Below are positions 1 to 9,012 of a stretch of DNA of 64,000 nt, one piece after another. The stretch is from Brenneria nigrifluens DSM 30175 = ATCC 13028 (lineage in GTDB: Bacteria; Pseudomonadota; Gammaproteobacteria; Enterobacterales; Enterobacteriaceae), in assembly GCF_005484965.1 (NCBI RefSeq), contig NZ_CP034036.1, forward strand, positions 3,844,001 through 3,908,000. The letters are read 5' to 3'. How positions within the stretch are numbered: the first letter of the stretch is position 1; each line of letters opens with the position of its first letter. The translations under genes and the position numbers were made by a program. The notes below the pieces were generated by a model that saw only the letters and a list, made by a program, of their open reading frames with translations, was not told the origin of the DNA and did no database searches.

Positions 1-1
1 A

Positions 2-409
2 CCCGCCCCGGACTCGATTGACGACGACACCACCTCCTCGTCATCTTCCAGCAGCACCAGCAGTACCTCGTCCAGCAGCGCCATCTATTACAACGGCCTG
101 TTCGACGTCAATAACGCCGACGGGGTATTGCGCATCTCCATGACCGCGCAGGTCTACATCCTGCTGTCATCCGTCAAAAACGCGATAGTGGTTCCCGCCA
201 CCGCCTTAACCCACCAGGACGGCATCCACTATGTTCAGGTGGTCAACCGCCAGGGGAAAATTGAATCCAGAGCGGTCACCGTCGGTCTTAACGATAACGT
301 ATATACCCAACTGCGCGCCGGCGTCAGCGTAGGCGAGCACGTTATCGTCAGCCGGCAGTCGGGCAATACCACGACCACGCGCCGACCCGGCCCGCCTATG
401 GGGCTGTAA
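2..409 (+). CDS. macA: MacA, periplasmic adaptor of the MacAB-TolC efflux pump (3' part only)
   Basis: The gene enters from the left edge, so only the last 135 codons are present. The open frame runs from base 2 through a Ser/Thr-rich stretch (about residues 10-30 of the visible part), then the membrane-proximal beta-domain with the pattern DMTAQV-like (here ISMTAQVYI), a segment like VVPATAL, and a closing segment like VGEHVIVS. These match the C-terminus of MacA, the membrane-fusion protein that links MacB to TolC and stimulates its ATPase. macB follows after 2 bp, the usual operon order. The Ser/Thr-rich loop is more homopolymeric than in E. coli MacA, which has a short polar linker at this point. 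Identity is based on recalled family sequence and on the neighbour. Confidence 0.9.
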   Translation, partial: PAPDSIDDDTTSSSSSSSTSSTSSSSAIYYNGLFDVNNADGVLRISMTAQVYILLSSVKNAIVVPATALTHQDGIHYVQVVNRQGKIESRAVTVGLNDNVYTQLRAGVSVGEHVIVSRQSGNTTTTRRPGPPMGL

Positions 410-411
410 TC

Positions 412-2364
412 ATGTCGCAACCCTTACTCGCGCTGCATAACGTCACCCGCCGTTTTATTAACGGCGAACAAACCGTTACGGTGCTGAAAGATATCAATTT
501 GACCATCGACAGCGGGGAAATGGTCGCCATTGTGGGCGCGTCGGGATCGGGAAAATCGACGCTGATGAACATACTGGGGTGTCTGGATAAACCGTCGGAC
601 GGCGACTATCAGGTCGCCGGCCAGTCGGTGCGCACGCTAAGCGGCGACCGGCTGGCGCAGCTGCGCCGCGAAAATTTCGGTTTTATCTTCCAGCGCTACC
701 ATCTGCTGGGCGATCTCTCCGCGCTGGGCAACGTGGAGGTTCCCGCCATCTATGCGGGGAAAGCGCGTCAGGCGCGGCGGCAAAGGGCGGCGGAGCTGCT
801 GGGCCGGCTGGGGCTGGAGGAACGGCTGAACTACCGCCCCAGCCAGCTTTCCGGCGGGCAGCAGCAGCGGGTCAGCATCGCCCGGGCGCTGATGAACGGC
901 GGCAGCGTCATACTAGCCGACGAGCCCACCGGCGCGCTGGATACCCACAGCGGCAATGATGTCCTCGGCATCCTTAACGATCTGCACGCCCAGGGGCACA
1001 CGGTGGTGATTGTGACCCATGATATGCAAATCGCGGAGTTTGCCCAGCGCATTATCGAGATCCGCGACGGCGAGATCATCGCCGATCGCCAGGTAAAATC
1101 ATCACCGACGCCGCCCCCGCCTTTGCCCGTCGCGCCGCCGGCGGCGATATCAGCGCTTAATCAGGCCAGGGACCGCTTTATCGATGCGTTTAAAATGGCC
1201 CTGCTGGCGATGAATGCGCAGCGCATGAGAACCTTTCTGACCATGCTGGGGATCATTATCGGCATCGCGTCGGTGGTGTCCGTGGTGGCCTTGGGAAAAG
1301 GCTCGCAGCAGCAGGTGCTGGCGAATATCAGCGCCATGGGCACCAGTACGCTGGAGATTTTCCCCGGCAAAGACTTCGGGGACATGCGCTCCAGCGCGAT
1401 TCAGACGCTGCGCGCCACCGATATTTCGCCGCTGGCCCAGCAGCCTTATGTGCATAGCGTCACCCCTTCGGTATCCACCAGCATCACGCTGCGCTACCGC
1501 AATATCGCCGTTTCGGCGAACGTCACCGGGGTCGGCGAACAGTTCTTTACCGTACGCGGTTACCAGCTTGACCAGGGCATCACCTTCCCGGCCAGCAGCG
1601 TGACCAACCTGGTGCAGGACGCCGTCATTGATAAAAACACCCGCGATAAGCTCTTCGCCAACGGCGAGGATCCCATCGGTCAGGTGATTTTACTCGACTC
1701 GATGCCGAGCCGGATTATCGGCGTCGTCAGTAAAAGCCAGTCCGGATTCGGCAGCGATGAAAACCTGAACGTCTGGGTGCCCTATACCACGGCGATGAAG
1801 CGCATGATAGGCCAGTCATATCTGAAAAGCATTACCGTGCGGGTAAACGACGACGTCGATCTGAGCGTCGCCGAACAGGGCATTACCCAAGTGCTGACGC
1901 AGCGCCATGGCACCAAAGACTTTTTTGTCATGAACACCGACAGCATTCGCCAGACCATTGAGAAAACCACCTCCACCATGACGTTGCTGGTCTCCATGAT
2001 CGCCCTGATCTCGCTGCTGGTCGGCGGCATCGGCGTAATGAACATCATGCTGGTTTCCGTCACCGAGCGAACGCGGGAAATTGGCGTACGCATGGCGGTC
2101 GGCGCCAGAACCAGCGACATCATGCAACAGTTTTTGATTGAAGCGGTGCTGGTCTGCCTGTTCGGCGGAACGCTGGGGGTGATGCTGTCGCTGGCGGTGG
2201 GGGTGGTATTCGCCGAATTCAGCACCAACTTCACCATGGTTTACTCCAGCGGGTCGATTATCGCCGCCTTCCTGTGCGCCAGCCTGATCGGCATCATCTT
2301 CGGCTTCTTCCCGGCGCGGCGCGCGGCGCAAATGGAACCGATCCACGCGCTGGAGCGGGAGTAG
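412..2364 (+). CDS. macB: MacB, ABC transporter (ATPase-permease fusion) for macrolides/enterotoxin
   Basis: At 650 residues it is the usual length of MacB. The N-terminal ABC domain has Walker A GASGSGKST (42-50), the signature LSGGQQQR and Walker B VILADEPTGALD. A proline-rich linker near residues 225-245 leads to the first membrane helix (about 275-295), a large periplasmic domain, and three more helices from about 525 to 640 with the conserved GGIGVMNIMLVSVTERTREIG region. MacB dimers work as mechanotransmission ABC proteins with MacA and TolC to expel macrolides, lipopeptides or heat-stable toxin from the periplasm. The ATG lies 2 bp after macA, so the genes are co-transcribed. It converges on cysM, with only 14 bp between stop codons and no obvious terminator. 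Confidence 0.96.
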   Translation: MSQPLLALHNVTRRFINGEQTVTVLKDINLTIDSGEMVAIVGASGSGKSTLMNILGCLDKPSDGDYQVAGQSVRTLSGDRLAQLRRENFGFIFQRYHLLGDLSALGNVEVPAIYAGKARQARRQRAAELLGRLGLEERLNYRPSQLSGGQQQRVSIARALMNGGSVILADEPTGALDTHSGNDVLGILNDLHAQGHTVVIVTHDMQIAEFAQRIIEIRDGEIIADRQVKSSPTPPPPLPVAPPAAISALNQARDRFIDAFKMALLAMNAQRMRTFLTMLGIIIGIASVVSVVALGKGSQQQVLANISAMGTSTLEIFPGKDFGDMRSSAIQTLRATDISPLAQQPYVHSVTPSVSTSITLRYRNIAVSANVTGVGEQFFTVRGYQLDQGITFPASSVTNLVQDAVIDKNTRDKLFANGEDPIGQVILLDSMPSRIIGVVSKSQSGFGSDENLNVWVPYTTAMKRMIGQSYLKSITVRVNDDVDLSVAEQGITQVLTQRHGTKDFFVMNTDSIRQTIEKTTSTMTLLVSMIALISLLVGGIGVMNIMLVSVTERTREIGVRMAVGARTSDIMQQFLIEAVLVCLFGGTLGVMLSLAVGVVFAEFSTNFTMVYSSGSIIAAFLCASLIGIIFGFFPARRAAQMEPIHALERE

Positions 2365-2378
2365 CGGCGCCGTCCGGC

Positions 2379-3260
2379 CTAATCAAACACGCCGGTGGAT
2401 AAATAGCGATCGCCGCGGTCGCAGGCGATCGCCACGATCAGGCTGCCGGGATTTTGCGCCGCAAGGCGCAGCGCGCCCGCTACCGCGCCGCCGGAGCTGA
2501 CGCCGCAGAAAATACCTTCCCGGCGCGCCAGCCGACGCAGCGTTTCTTCCGCCTCCGCCTGAGACACATCCAACGTGCGGTCCACCAGGTCGGCGCGGAA
2601 AATGCCCGGCATATAGTCCGCCGCCCAGCGGCGGATGCCGGGAATATGGCTGCCTGCGGCGGGCTGCATCCCCACCGTGACAATCTCGCCGCGCTGCGCT
2701 TTCAGGTAACGGCTGACGCCGGAAATGGTGCCGGTGGTGCCCATGCTGGAGACAAAATGCGTTAATTTACCTGACGTCTGCCGCCAGATTTCCGGTCCGG
2801 TAGTCAAAAAATGGGCGAGGGAATTATCCGGGTTATTAAACTGATCGAGGTTTTTGCCCTCGCCGGCCAGCGCCATTGCTCGCGCCACATCGCGCGCGCC
2901 CTCCATGCCCGCCTCCCGGCTGACCAACACCAGCTCCGCGCCGTAGGCGCGCATCGCCGCCTGGCGCTCGTGGCTCATGTTTTCCGGCATCAGCAGCTTC
3001 AGCCGGTAGCCCTTGGCCGCCGCGATCATCGCCAGCGCAATCCCGGTGTTGCCGCTGGTCGCCTCAATCAGCGTGTCGCCCGGAGTAATCTCCCCGCGCA
3101 GCTCCGCCTGATGGATCATCGACAGCGCCGCGCGATCTTTTACCGACCCGGCCGGATTGTTCCCTTCCAGTTTCAGCCACACCTCGCTGTCCGTTCCCTG
3201 CGTCAAACGCTGCAATTTCACCAGCGGCGTATTACCAATACAATGTTCAAGCGTCGTCAC
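2379..3260 (-). CDS. cysM: CysM, cysteine synthase B (O-acetylserine sulfhydrylase)
   Basis: PLP enzyme that makes cysteine from O-acetylserine with sulfide, or S-sulfocysteine with thiosulfate. The PLP lysine is K41 in the GSVKDRA motif, as in E. coli CysM. The phosphate/substrate loop SGNTGIALA and the C-terminal GVSSGGAVAGA loop are also present. Length is 293 residues against about 303 in E. coli. The start is GTG at 3260, with an AGGG ribosome-binding sequence 8 bases upstream. It is the last gene of the sulfur operon, but here it follows cysW after 42 bp, where cysA is expected. That gap contains a run of nine T on the coding strand. Confidence 0.95.
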   Translation of the reverse strand: MTTLEHCIGNTPLVKLQRLTQGTDSEVWLKLEGNNPAGSVKDRAALSMIHQAELRGEITPGDTLIEATSGNTGIALAMIAAAKGYRLKLLMPENMSHERQAAMRAYGAELVLVSREAGMEGARDVARAMALAGEGKNLDQFNNPDNSLAHFLTTGPEIWRQTSGKLTHFVSSMGTTGTISGVSRYLKAQRGEIVTVGMQPAAGSHIPGIRRWAADYMPGIFRADLVDRTLDVSQAEAEETLRRLARREGIFCGVSSGGAVAGALRLAAQNPGSLIVAIACDRGDRYLSTGVFD

Positions 3261-3302
3261 GAGTTAAACCCTAAAAAAAAACCCCATCATCGGCGGTAAA
3301 CG

Positions 3303-4193
3303 TTAATGTTGATCGGGCGGACGATTTTCCCGCCCGCGCGCCAGCTGCCGGGCAACGCGCCACTGTAACGCGCTTTTGACGAACAGCGTCAGTATCGCCA
3401 TCACCGTGAGTAACGCCGCGGCGGTAAAGGCGCCGACGGTGTTATAGTCCTGATGCAGCAGTTCCACCTGCAACGGCAAGGTGTAGGTTTCGCCGCGGAT
3501 CGCCCCTGAAACCACCGACACCGCGCCAAATTCGCCGATAGCCCGCGCATTGGTCAATACCACGCCATACAGCAGCGCCCAGCGGATATTCGGCAGCGTC
3601 ACCTTGCAGAACATTTGCCAGCCCGACGCGCCGAGCAGCACCGCGGCTTCCTCCTCCTGGCTGCCCTGATTCATCATCACCGGCACCAGTTCCCTGACCA
3701 TAAACGGGCAGGTAACAAAGATGGAGACCAGGGCGATACCCGGCCAGGCGAACATCAGTTGCACCCCATGCGCATCCAGCCAGCCGCCGACCGCCCCGTT
3801 GGTGCTGTAAAATAACAGATACAGCAGGCCGGCCACCACCGGCGAAACGGCGAAGGGGATGTCGATCAGCGTCAGCAACAGCTGCCGCCCCGGAAACTGA
3901 AAGCGCGTCACCAGCCAGGCCAGCAGCGTGCCGAATACCAGATTGACCGGCACGGCGATCGCCACCACCAGCAGCGTGAGGCCTATCGCATGCAGCATGT
4001 CGGGATCGCTCAGGTTACGCCATACGCCGCCGACCCCCTGCGAGAAAGCGGCGGCGAAAATCGATAGCAGCGGAATGACCAGCATAATCAGCGATAATAT
4101 CGCCCCCAGCGTAATCAGCGCCCATTTTCCCCAGTTGCGCGACGGGCGGGCGGGACGCTTCGGTTGCTGAGTCACGGTGGAAAGATCGGCCAT
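3303..4193 (-). CDS. cysW: CysW, sulfate/thiosulfate ABC transporter permease
   Basis: Integral membrane permease of 296 residues, matching CysW in length and sequence pattern. It starts with the NWGKW segment before the first helix, and carries the LLAWLVTRFQFPGRQLL segment and the EAA loop (EEEAAVLLGASGWQMFCKVTLP, about 180-200) that docks on the ABC ATPase. Six membrane helices are expected. Together with CysT it forms the pore for sulfate and thiosulfate delivered by CysP or Sbp. The start codon touches the cysT stop with no gap. No cysA follows, so the ATPase partner must be encoded elsewhere or be missing. Confidence 0.95.
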   Translation of the reverse strand: MADLSTVTQQPKRPARPSRNWGKWALITLGAILSLIMLVIPLLSIFAAAFSQGVGGVWRNLSDPDMLHAIGLTLLVVAIAVPVNLVFGTLLAWLVTRFQFPGRQLLLTLIDIPFAVSPVVAGLLYLLFYSTNGAVGGWLDAHGVQLMFAWPGIALVSIFVTCPFMVRELVPVMMNQGSQEEEAAVLLGASGWQMFCKVTLPNIRWALLYGVVLTNARAIGEFGAVSVVSGAIRGETYTLPLQVELLHQDYNTVGAFTAAALLTVMAILTLFVKSALQWRVARQLARGRENRPPDQH

Positions 4194-5027
4194 TTAAACG
4201 CTCCGGGTTCGCTGGCCAAAACGGTTTTGCACTACGTTGATGGCGAACAATAGCAGCAAAGAGGCCGCCAGCACCACGGAGGCAATCGCGCTGGCGGCCG
4301 GAAAATCAAACTCCTGGAGACGCATAAAGATCATCAGAGAGATCACCTCCGTCTGCCAGGCCATATTGCCGGCAATAAAAATGACGGCGCCGAACTCCCC
4401 CAGACTGCGGGCCAGCGACAGCGCGGTGCCGGTTAACAGCGCCGGGGTCAATTCCGGTAGAATCACGTAGCGAAAGCACTGCCAGCGATTCGCCCCCAGC
4501 GTTTGCGCCGCCTCTTCATATTCCGGCCCGAGATCCTCCAGCACCGGCTGCACGGTGCGCACCACAAAAGGAATGCTGGTGAACGCCATCGCCACCGTAA
4601 TCCCCAGCCAGGTATAGGCGACCTTGATGCCGTATTCCGCCAGCCAGGCTCCATACCAGCCTGTGGTTGAAAACAGCGCGGCCAGCGTCAGCCCGGCCAC
4701 GGCGGTGGGCAGCGCAAAGGGCAAATCCATCAGGCCGTCCAGCAGCGCGCGTCCGGGAAAGCGATAACGCGTCAGGATCCAGGCCATCAGCAGGCCGAAG
4801 CCGGCATTGAATAGCGTGGCGACCCCCGCCGACAACAAGGTAACTTTATAGGCGGCGACAACCTGCGGATAGGAGATCACCGCCCAATACCGCGCCCAGC
4901 TCATATCCGCCAGTTGCATCGCCAGCGCGCTCAGCGGTAATAACAGAATCAAACAGATAAACAGCAAACTGCTGCCCAGACTCAGCGCGAATCCCGGCAG
5001 CACCCGCTTACTTGCTACGGAAGGCAT
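4194..5027 (-). CDS. cysT: CysT (CysU), sulfate/thiosulfate ABC transporter permease
   Basis: A 277-residue permease with a first helix at about 12-35, the segment ILTRYRFPGRALLDGLMDLPFALPTAV, and the EAA loop around EYEEAAQTLGANRWQCFRYVILPE. These are hallmarks of CysT/CysU, the partner of CysW. Its ATG overlaps the last base of the cysP stop codon and its own stop abuts cysW, so cysP-cysT-cysW are translationally coupled. In E. coli the operon is under CysB with acetylserine as inducer. A CysB site cannot be assigned by eye here. Confidence 0.95.
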   Translation of the reverse strand: MPSVASKRVLPGFALSLGSSLLFICLILLLPLSALAMQLADMSWARYWAVISYPQVVAAYKVTLLSAGVATLFNAGFGLLMAWILTRYRFPGRALLDGLMDLPFALPTAVAGLTLAALFSTTGWYGAWLAEYGIKVAYTWLGITVAMAFTSIPFVVRTVQPVLEDLGPEYEEAAQTLGANRWQCFRYVILPELTPALLTGTALSLARSLGEFGAVIFIAGNMAWQTEVISLMIFMRLQEFDFPAASAIASVVLAASLLLLFAINVVQNRFGQRTRSV

Positions 5028-6058
5028 TATTGGCGACCGGCCGCCAGCAATTTATCCAGCTCGCCGCCGGTTTCAAAATGGGTTTTCATCACTTGCGGCC
5101 AGGGGCCGAACTGATCTTCCACCTGGAACAGTTTGGTAGCGGGAAAACGGGATTGCAGCGTTTGCATCAGCGCCGGGTTGTTCACCCGATAGTAAAAATC
5201 GGCGATTATCTGCTGCGCTTCCGGGCTGTAGAGGTAATTCAAATATTCCTTGGCCGCCTGCTCGGTGCCGTTGCCGGCAACGTTCTTGTCGATCCAGGCT
5301 ACCGGGAATTCGGCGCGCACATTCACCTTCGGCACGATAACCTCATAGTTCTCCACGCCGTACTGCTGGCGAATATTATTCACCTCCGACTCAAAGCTGA
5401 TCAGCACATCGCCGAGCTGACGCTCGACAAAGGTGGTGGTCGCGCCGCGGCCGCCGGTATCAAACACCGCCACATTGGCCAGAAAACGTTTTATCCAGTC
5501 GCGGGTTTTCGCCTCATCCCCGCCGTTGGCCTGACTGGTGGCGCCCCAGGCCGCCAGATAGGTGTAACGGGCGTTGCCGGACGTTTTGGGGTTAGGGAAA
5601 ATCAGCTTAACGTCGTCGCGCACCAGATCGCTCCAGTCATGAATTCCTTTCGGATTACCTTTACGCACCAGAAAAGCCATGGTCGAGTAGAACGGAGAGC
5701 TGTTATTCGGTAAGCGGCTCTGCCAGTCGGCGGGGATCAACTGCCCGCGATCGTGCAGGATCTGCACGTCGGTCACCTGATTGTAAGTGACCACATCCGC
5801 TTTCAGTCCTTGCAGAATAGCCAGCGCCTGTTTGGAGGAACCGGCATGGGATTGCTTGATGGTCAGCGGATCGTTCGGGTGCTGCGCCAGCCACTGCTTT
5901 TCAAACCCCGGATTTAACGCGGCGAACAGCTCCCGGGAAACATCATAGGAACTGTTTAAAATCTCGGTGGCGGAGACATATCCCTGCCCGCCCAACAGTA
6001 ATGACAGCGCCAGAGAACCCTTTACCAACCAGTTTGTTATCGGTTTTTTATTCATCAT
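5027..6058 (-). CDS. cysP: CysP, periplasmic thiosulfate/sulfate-binding protein
   Basis: A 343-residue secreted binding protein. Residues 1-30 form a Sec signal peptide ending near SATEILNSS. The mature part carries the CysP-typical segments SYDVSRELFAALNP, QSHAGSSKQALAILQGL, VVTYNQVTDVQIL and GNARYTYLAAWGA. It captures thiosulfate and sulfate in the periplasm and passes them to CysT/CysW. It is the first gene of the operon. The upstream region (6059-6178) should hold the CysB-dependent promoter and is followed by the hairpin-rich tract. Confidence 0.95.
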   Translation of the reverse strand: MMNKKPITNWLVKGSLALSLLLGGQGYVSATEILNSSYDVSRELFAALNPGFEKQWLAQHPNDPLTIKQSHAGSSKQALAILQGLKADVVTYNQVTDVQILHDRGQLIPADWQSRLPNNSSPFYSTMAFLVRKGNPKGIHDWSDLVRDDVKLIFPNPKTSGNARYTYLAAWGATSQANGGDEAKTRDWIKRFLANVAVFDTGGRGATTTFVERQLGDVLISFESEVNNIRQQYGVENYEVIVPKVNVRAEFPVAWIDKNVAGNGTEQAAKEYLNYLYSPEAQQIIADFYYRVNNPALMQTLQSRFPATKLFQVEDQFGPWPQVMKTHFETGGELDKLLAAGRQ

Positions 6059-6178
6059 TTTTTCCTGCCAGAGTTATTGTCGGAATCGTTTTTTAAGAGA
6101 CCAGTGTATGTGCAGGTTGGGGTCGGGCCAGGCAATTTATATAGAATATTTCGGGATTTTTAAGCACCAAAACGCATA

Positions 6179-6619
6179 AAAAATTGCCGGGAGCAATTTT
6201 TAACGTCGCTTGCGACGGCCCGGAGGGTCCCCACAACTCAGGGAAAGGAATGTCTGTAAGCGCAGTGAGGGTTTCGTGCGCACTAACCTCAGTCGATTTC
6301 TGCGACCGTCGAAGCACGCGCCCGACATGGGGCGGCTCAGGCGCCGCCGCCCCATGACCCCGGGCTTTTCGCGAAATGATGAACCCCGTTGGGGTTCACC
6401 CTACGGGCCAACGCAAGCGTTGTTCCATTTTGCGTTGCAAAATGGTGTCGTCGCTACGCGATGCCTTCGGCGTTCGTGACCGCTGGTCGGGCCGCCATTG
6501 ACGCGGGATACTCGTCCCATCCATGGGACTCGCCCTAACGGGCCAGCACAAGTGCTGTTCAAAAACGCTCCCCGCGTTTTTGTCCGGCGCGGCACTGGCT
6601 TTCGCGGCGTCCGTGCCGC
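6179..6619. repeat. Tract of closely packed short inverted repeats
   Basis: The 653-bp gap between cysP and yfeX contains no believable gene but a chain of perfect small hairpins. Stems are at 6179-6187/6193-6201 (9 bp), 6204-6209/6212-6217 (6 bp), 6326-6336/6346-6356 (11 bp), 6380-6387/6391-6398 (8 bp), 6425-6433/6437-6445 (9 bp), 6514-6520/6523-6529 (7 bp), 6544-6549/6552-6557 (6 bp), 6561-6568/6574-6581 (8 bp) and 6589-6595/6613-6619 (7 bp). Most loops are 2-5 bases. The open frames seen across it have no recognisable protein features. It looks like a mosaic of palindromic repeat units, similar in spirit to REP/BIME elements. The family is not identified. Confidence 0.75.
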
Positions 6620-6711
6620 TCACCCGGCGGTCACGCCCACCTCAGCGCGATTTTTTACGCGAAGGAAAACCTTAAAAAAACAAATCGCCTGCGGGAGCGA
6701 CTGGGCCGGGA

Positions 6712-7611
6712 TTACAGCGCCAGCAGGCGCTCCAGCGACGGGGCGAAGAAGTAGCTGCCGCTCACCGCGCGGGTGAAACGCAGCATATCGTCCCGTTTGC
6801 CGTCCCGTTCGCCAAACATGCTCAGCAGCTGCTGCTCGATATTGTGCAGGCTGGCGCAGTAGGCGATGAAATAAAGCCCGTGCTTGCCGCTGGCCGTGCC
6901 GTAGGGCAGGCTCTGGCGCAGAATCTTCAACCCCTCGCCGTCTTCTTTTAAATCAACGCGGCTGACGTGCGAGGTAACCGGACGCTGTTCGGAAGAAAGC
7001 TCTTCGTTATCCTGCTTGGTGCGGCCGATAATCTGCTGTTGCTGTTCAACGCTAAAGCGCTGCCACTGCTTGAGATTGTGCTCCCAGCGCTGGGTAAAGA
7101 CATAGCTGCCCCCGGCATCCGGCTGGTCGTCGGGAATGATCGCTACGCCGCGGCGGGCATCGCCCTGCGGGTTTTCCGTCCCGTCGACAAAACCGCTCAG
7201 ATCGCGGTCCTCAACCCCGCGGAAGCCGTGAATTTCCTCTTCCACATGGATGGCGCCGCCAAAAGCGGCCAGCGCCGCCTGCGCCAGGCTGAAATTCACG
7301 TCGTGGCGTAATGACTGGATATGAATCAGCAGGTCGCGCTGGGTGGCGGGCGCCAGCCCTTTGCCTAACGGCGTAAAAGACTTGAGTTGCCGCGCGGAAT
7401 TCCGGCAATCCAGATCGCGCCACACGTCGCTGCCAAACGCCAGCACCGCGCCCAGGCCGGCATCGGGAAATTGCTGTTGCAGTTCGATCAATGCCTGACA
7501 AAACTTTTTGCATCCCTGCCTGATGGCATCAAATTCCCCCTGGACCATGGCTTCCATAAAAATGGCAAAACGGCGATGCTCCGGCAAAATACCGCTCTGA
7601 ATAGGTGTCAT
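6712..7611 (-). CDS. yfeX: YfeX, cytoplasmic Dyp-type heme peroxidase
   Basis: Exactly 299 residues, the E. coli YfeX length, with the Dyp catalytic motif GFVDGTENP (distal Asp near residue 144) and the proximal heme His in the TSHVSRVD segment near 215. The C-terminus FTRAVSGSYFFAPSLERLLAL matches the family. The enzyme binds heme and oxidises porphyrinogens and other donors with hydrogen peroxide. A dechelatase role has been claimed and disputed. No signal peptide is visible. Gene order yfeX-yfeY-ypeA-hemF is as in E. coli, which links it to a heme-related neighbourhood. Confidence 0.95.
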   Translation of the reverse strand: MTPIQSGILPEHRRFAIFMEAMVQGEFDAIRQGCKKFCQALIELQQQFPDAGLGAVLAFGSDVWRDLDCRNSARQLKSFTPLGKGLAPATQRDLLIHIQSLRHDVNFSLAQAALAAFGGAIHVEEEIHGFRGVEDRDLSGFVDGTENPQGDARRGVAIIPDDQPDAGGSYVFTQRWEHNLKQWQRFSVEQQQQIIGRTKQDNEELSSEQRPVTSHVSRVDLKEDGEGLKILRQSLPYGTASGKHGLYFIAYCASLHNIEQQLLSMFGERDGKRDDMLRFTRAVSGSYFFAPSLERLLAL

Positions 7612-7824
7612 CTGTGCTTCCTCAATCTAAGCATGCTTCTTTGTTGTTATTTATGATGGAATTAGCTGCGATTCCGTCCGCGCAGCATCGCTATCATACC
7701 GGAAGAAATGAGGTTTTTACTTTGCTTAAACGCAAAATCGTCACAGACGCCACCTTCGCGCCTTATGGAGATCGTTTTTTGACCGGGAACCCTTGCTGCC
7801 GCTGATGCGACACCGGCAAGGCGA

Positions 7825-8412
7825 TCAGTCGCGGGCCTGCGCATGCCAGACGATCTTGCTCACCCGCCATGTTTTGAGGATATCGTCAGGAGGCATCAAC
7901 CCTTCAGGGCCGTTCCAGTCGCCGGAAAACAGGTAGCTGACGTGTTTGCTCTGCGGCGCCGCACATTCGACGCTTTGCGCATCGTCGCCCTGCCCCGGCT
8001 GACATGCGCCGAACGCCTTGCTGTATGAGTCGCTGAAGGCATCGCCGATCTTCACGCCCCACGCGCTGTCGATGGCCGCATCCATCACTTCCACTTTCCG
8101 GACGTTGCTATTCGGCTGTCCGCTGATCGTCAGCTTCACCTCTTTGCCGTCCAGCGCCTGATAAAACGCCACCAGTTGACCGTTTGCCGTGCCCATTCCG
8201 CTGCGCAGGCGATAATTGCCGTTCAGCGCTTTGTGCAACACCGGTTCGGACAATGGCGTTCCGGCATTGATATCGCCGACGCCGGCGTCCGACACCTGAA
8301 GCGAAGAGCCGAACCAGTTAAACGGCGACAGGCTGGACCAGGAAAAACCAGACGTGGAACCGCAACCGGCCAGTATCAGCGGTAATCCCAGCAACAGCGG
8401 GCGAAATCTCAT
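7825..8412 (-). CDS. yfeY: YfeY, sigma-E-regulated outer-membrane lipoprotein
   Basis: A 195-residue lipoprotein. The signal peptide ends in the lipobox LILAGC with Cys17. The body has the YfeY segments PFNWFGSS, NGNYRLRSGM, GVKIGDAFSDSYSKAFG and GPEGLMPPDDILKTWRVSKI. Its molecular function is unknown, and it is known in E. coli as a member of the RpoE envelope-stress regulon. A strong AGGAG lies just upstream of the ATG, and a sigma-E-type promoter lies 60-90 bp further up. It is followed by yfeX after about 210 bp that hold no gene. Confidence 0.92.
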   Translation of the reverse strand: MRFRPLLLGLPLILAGCGSTSGFSWSSLSPFNWFGSSLQVSDAGVGDINAGTPLSEPVLHKALNGNYRLRSGMGTANGQLVAFYQALDGKEVKLTISGQPNSNVRKVEVMDAAIDSAWGVKIGDAFSDSYSKAFGACQPGQGDDAQSVECAAPQSKHVSYLFSGDWNGPEGLMPPDDILKTWRVSKIVWHAQARD

Positions 8413-8471
8413 GATATTTACTCCTCAATATTGGGCGGCCTTGCTTTCCAGCCGTTATATTCCGATGTGGA

Positions 8472-8499
8472 TTGGAGTACAAGAGCGCCGGAAAGTGCC
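8472..8499 (-). promoter_or_regulatory. Sigma-E promoter of yfeY
   Basis: On the minus strand GGCACTT (8499-8493) is followed after exactly 16 bases by TCCAA (8476-8472). The sigma-E consensus is GGAACTT, 16-17 bases, TCnAA. The site lies 60 bp before the yfeY start, as expected for the known RpoE control of this gene. Confidence 0.7.
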
Positions 8500-8586
8500 G
8501 TACAACGGCGGATAATCGGGCTTAATAATGCGGGAAGGCCCAGTCACCCTGGGCCATTGATAAGAAGATGCGCATCGGGCAGCGGA

Positions 8587-9012
8587 TCAGTACTCCTGAT
8601 CCTCAATCAGCCGTTTTCCCAGCGTGACGATGTCGGCGATTTCATAATCCAGCTTTTCATACATGCCGATCACCGCGTCGTTATCTTCACGCACCATCAG
8701 GTTGATTTTGGGGCAGCCGCGGGCGATGAGTTTCTTCTCCAGGCGGCTGATCAGCGCATTGGCGATGCCCCGGCCGCGGAAATCCGGATGCACGCCGAGA
8801 TAATAGGCCGAGCCGCGATGGCCGTCATAGCCGCCCATAACGGAGCCGACCACTTCGCCGCCGACTTCCGCCACCAGAAACAGATCGGCACCGTGGTTCA
8901 GCTTGCGTTCAATGTCCATTTCGGGATCGTTCCACGGGCGCAGCAAATCGCAGCGTTCCCAAAGGGTGATCACTTCTTCAAAGTCATCTTGCCGGAATAT
9001 GCGGATTTCCAT
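8587..9012 (-). CDS. ypeA: YpeA, GNAT-family N-acetyltransferase
   Basis: A 141-residue GNAT protein starting MEIRIFRQDDFEEVITLW, the same start and length as E. coli YpeA. An in-frame GTG at 9024 would add four residues but neither start has a clear Shine-Dalgarno sequence. The acetyl-CoA site is the GVHPDFRGRGIANALI motif (about 76-92), with the C-terminal YEKLDYE and GKRLIED segments. The substrate is unknown. In E. coli amiA lies between ypeA and hemF; here it is absent. Confidence 0.9.
   Translation of the reverse strand: MEIRIFRQDDFEEVITLWERCDLLRPWNDPEMDIERKLNHGADLFLVAEVGGEVVGSVMGGYDGHRGSAYYLGVHPDFRGRGIANALISRLEKKLIARGCPKINLMVREDNDAVIGMYEKLDYEIADIVTLGKRLIEDQEY

Noticed and set aside
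6093..6776. Several short open frames on both strands in the hairpin tract
   Set aside because: They arise from the GC-rich inverted repeats, have no ribosome-binding sites or family features and overlap one another.
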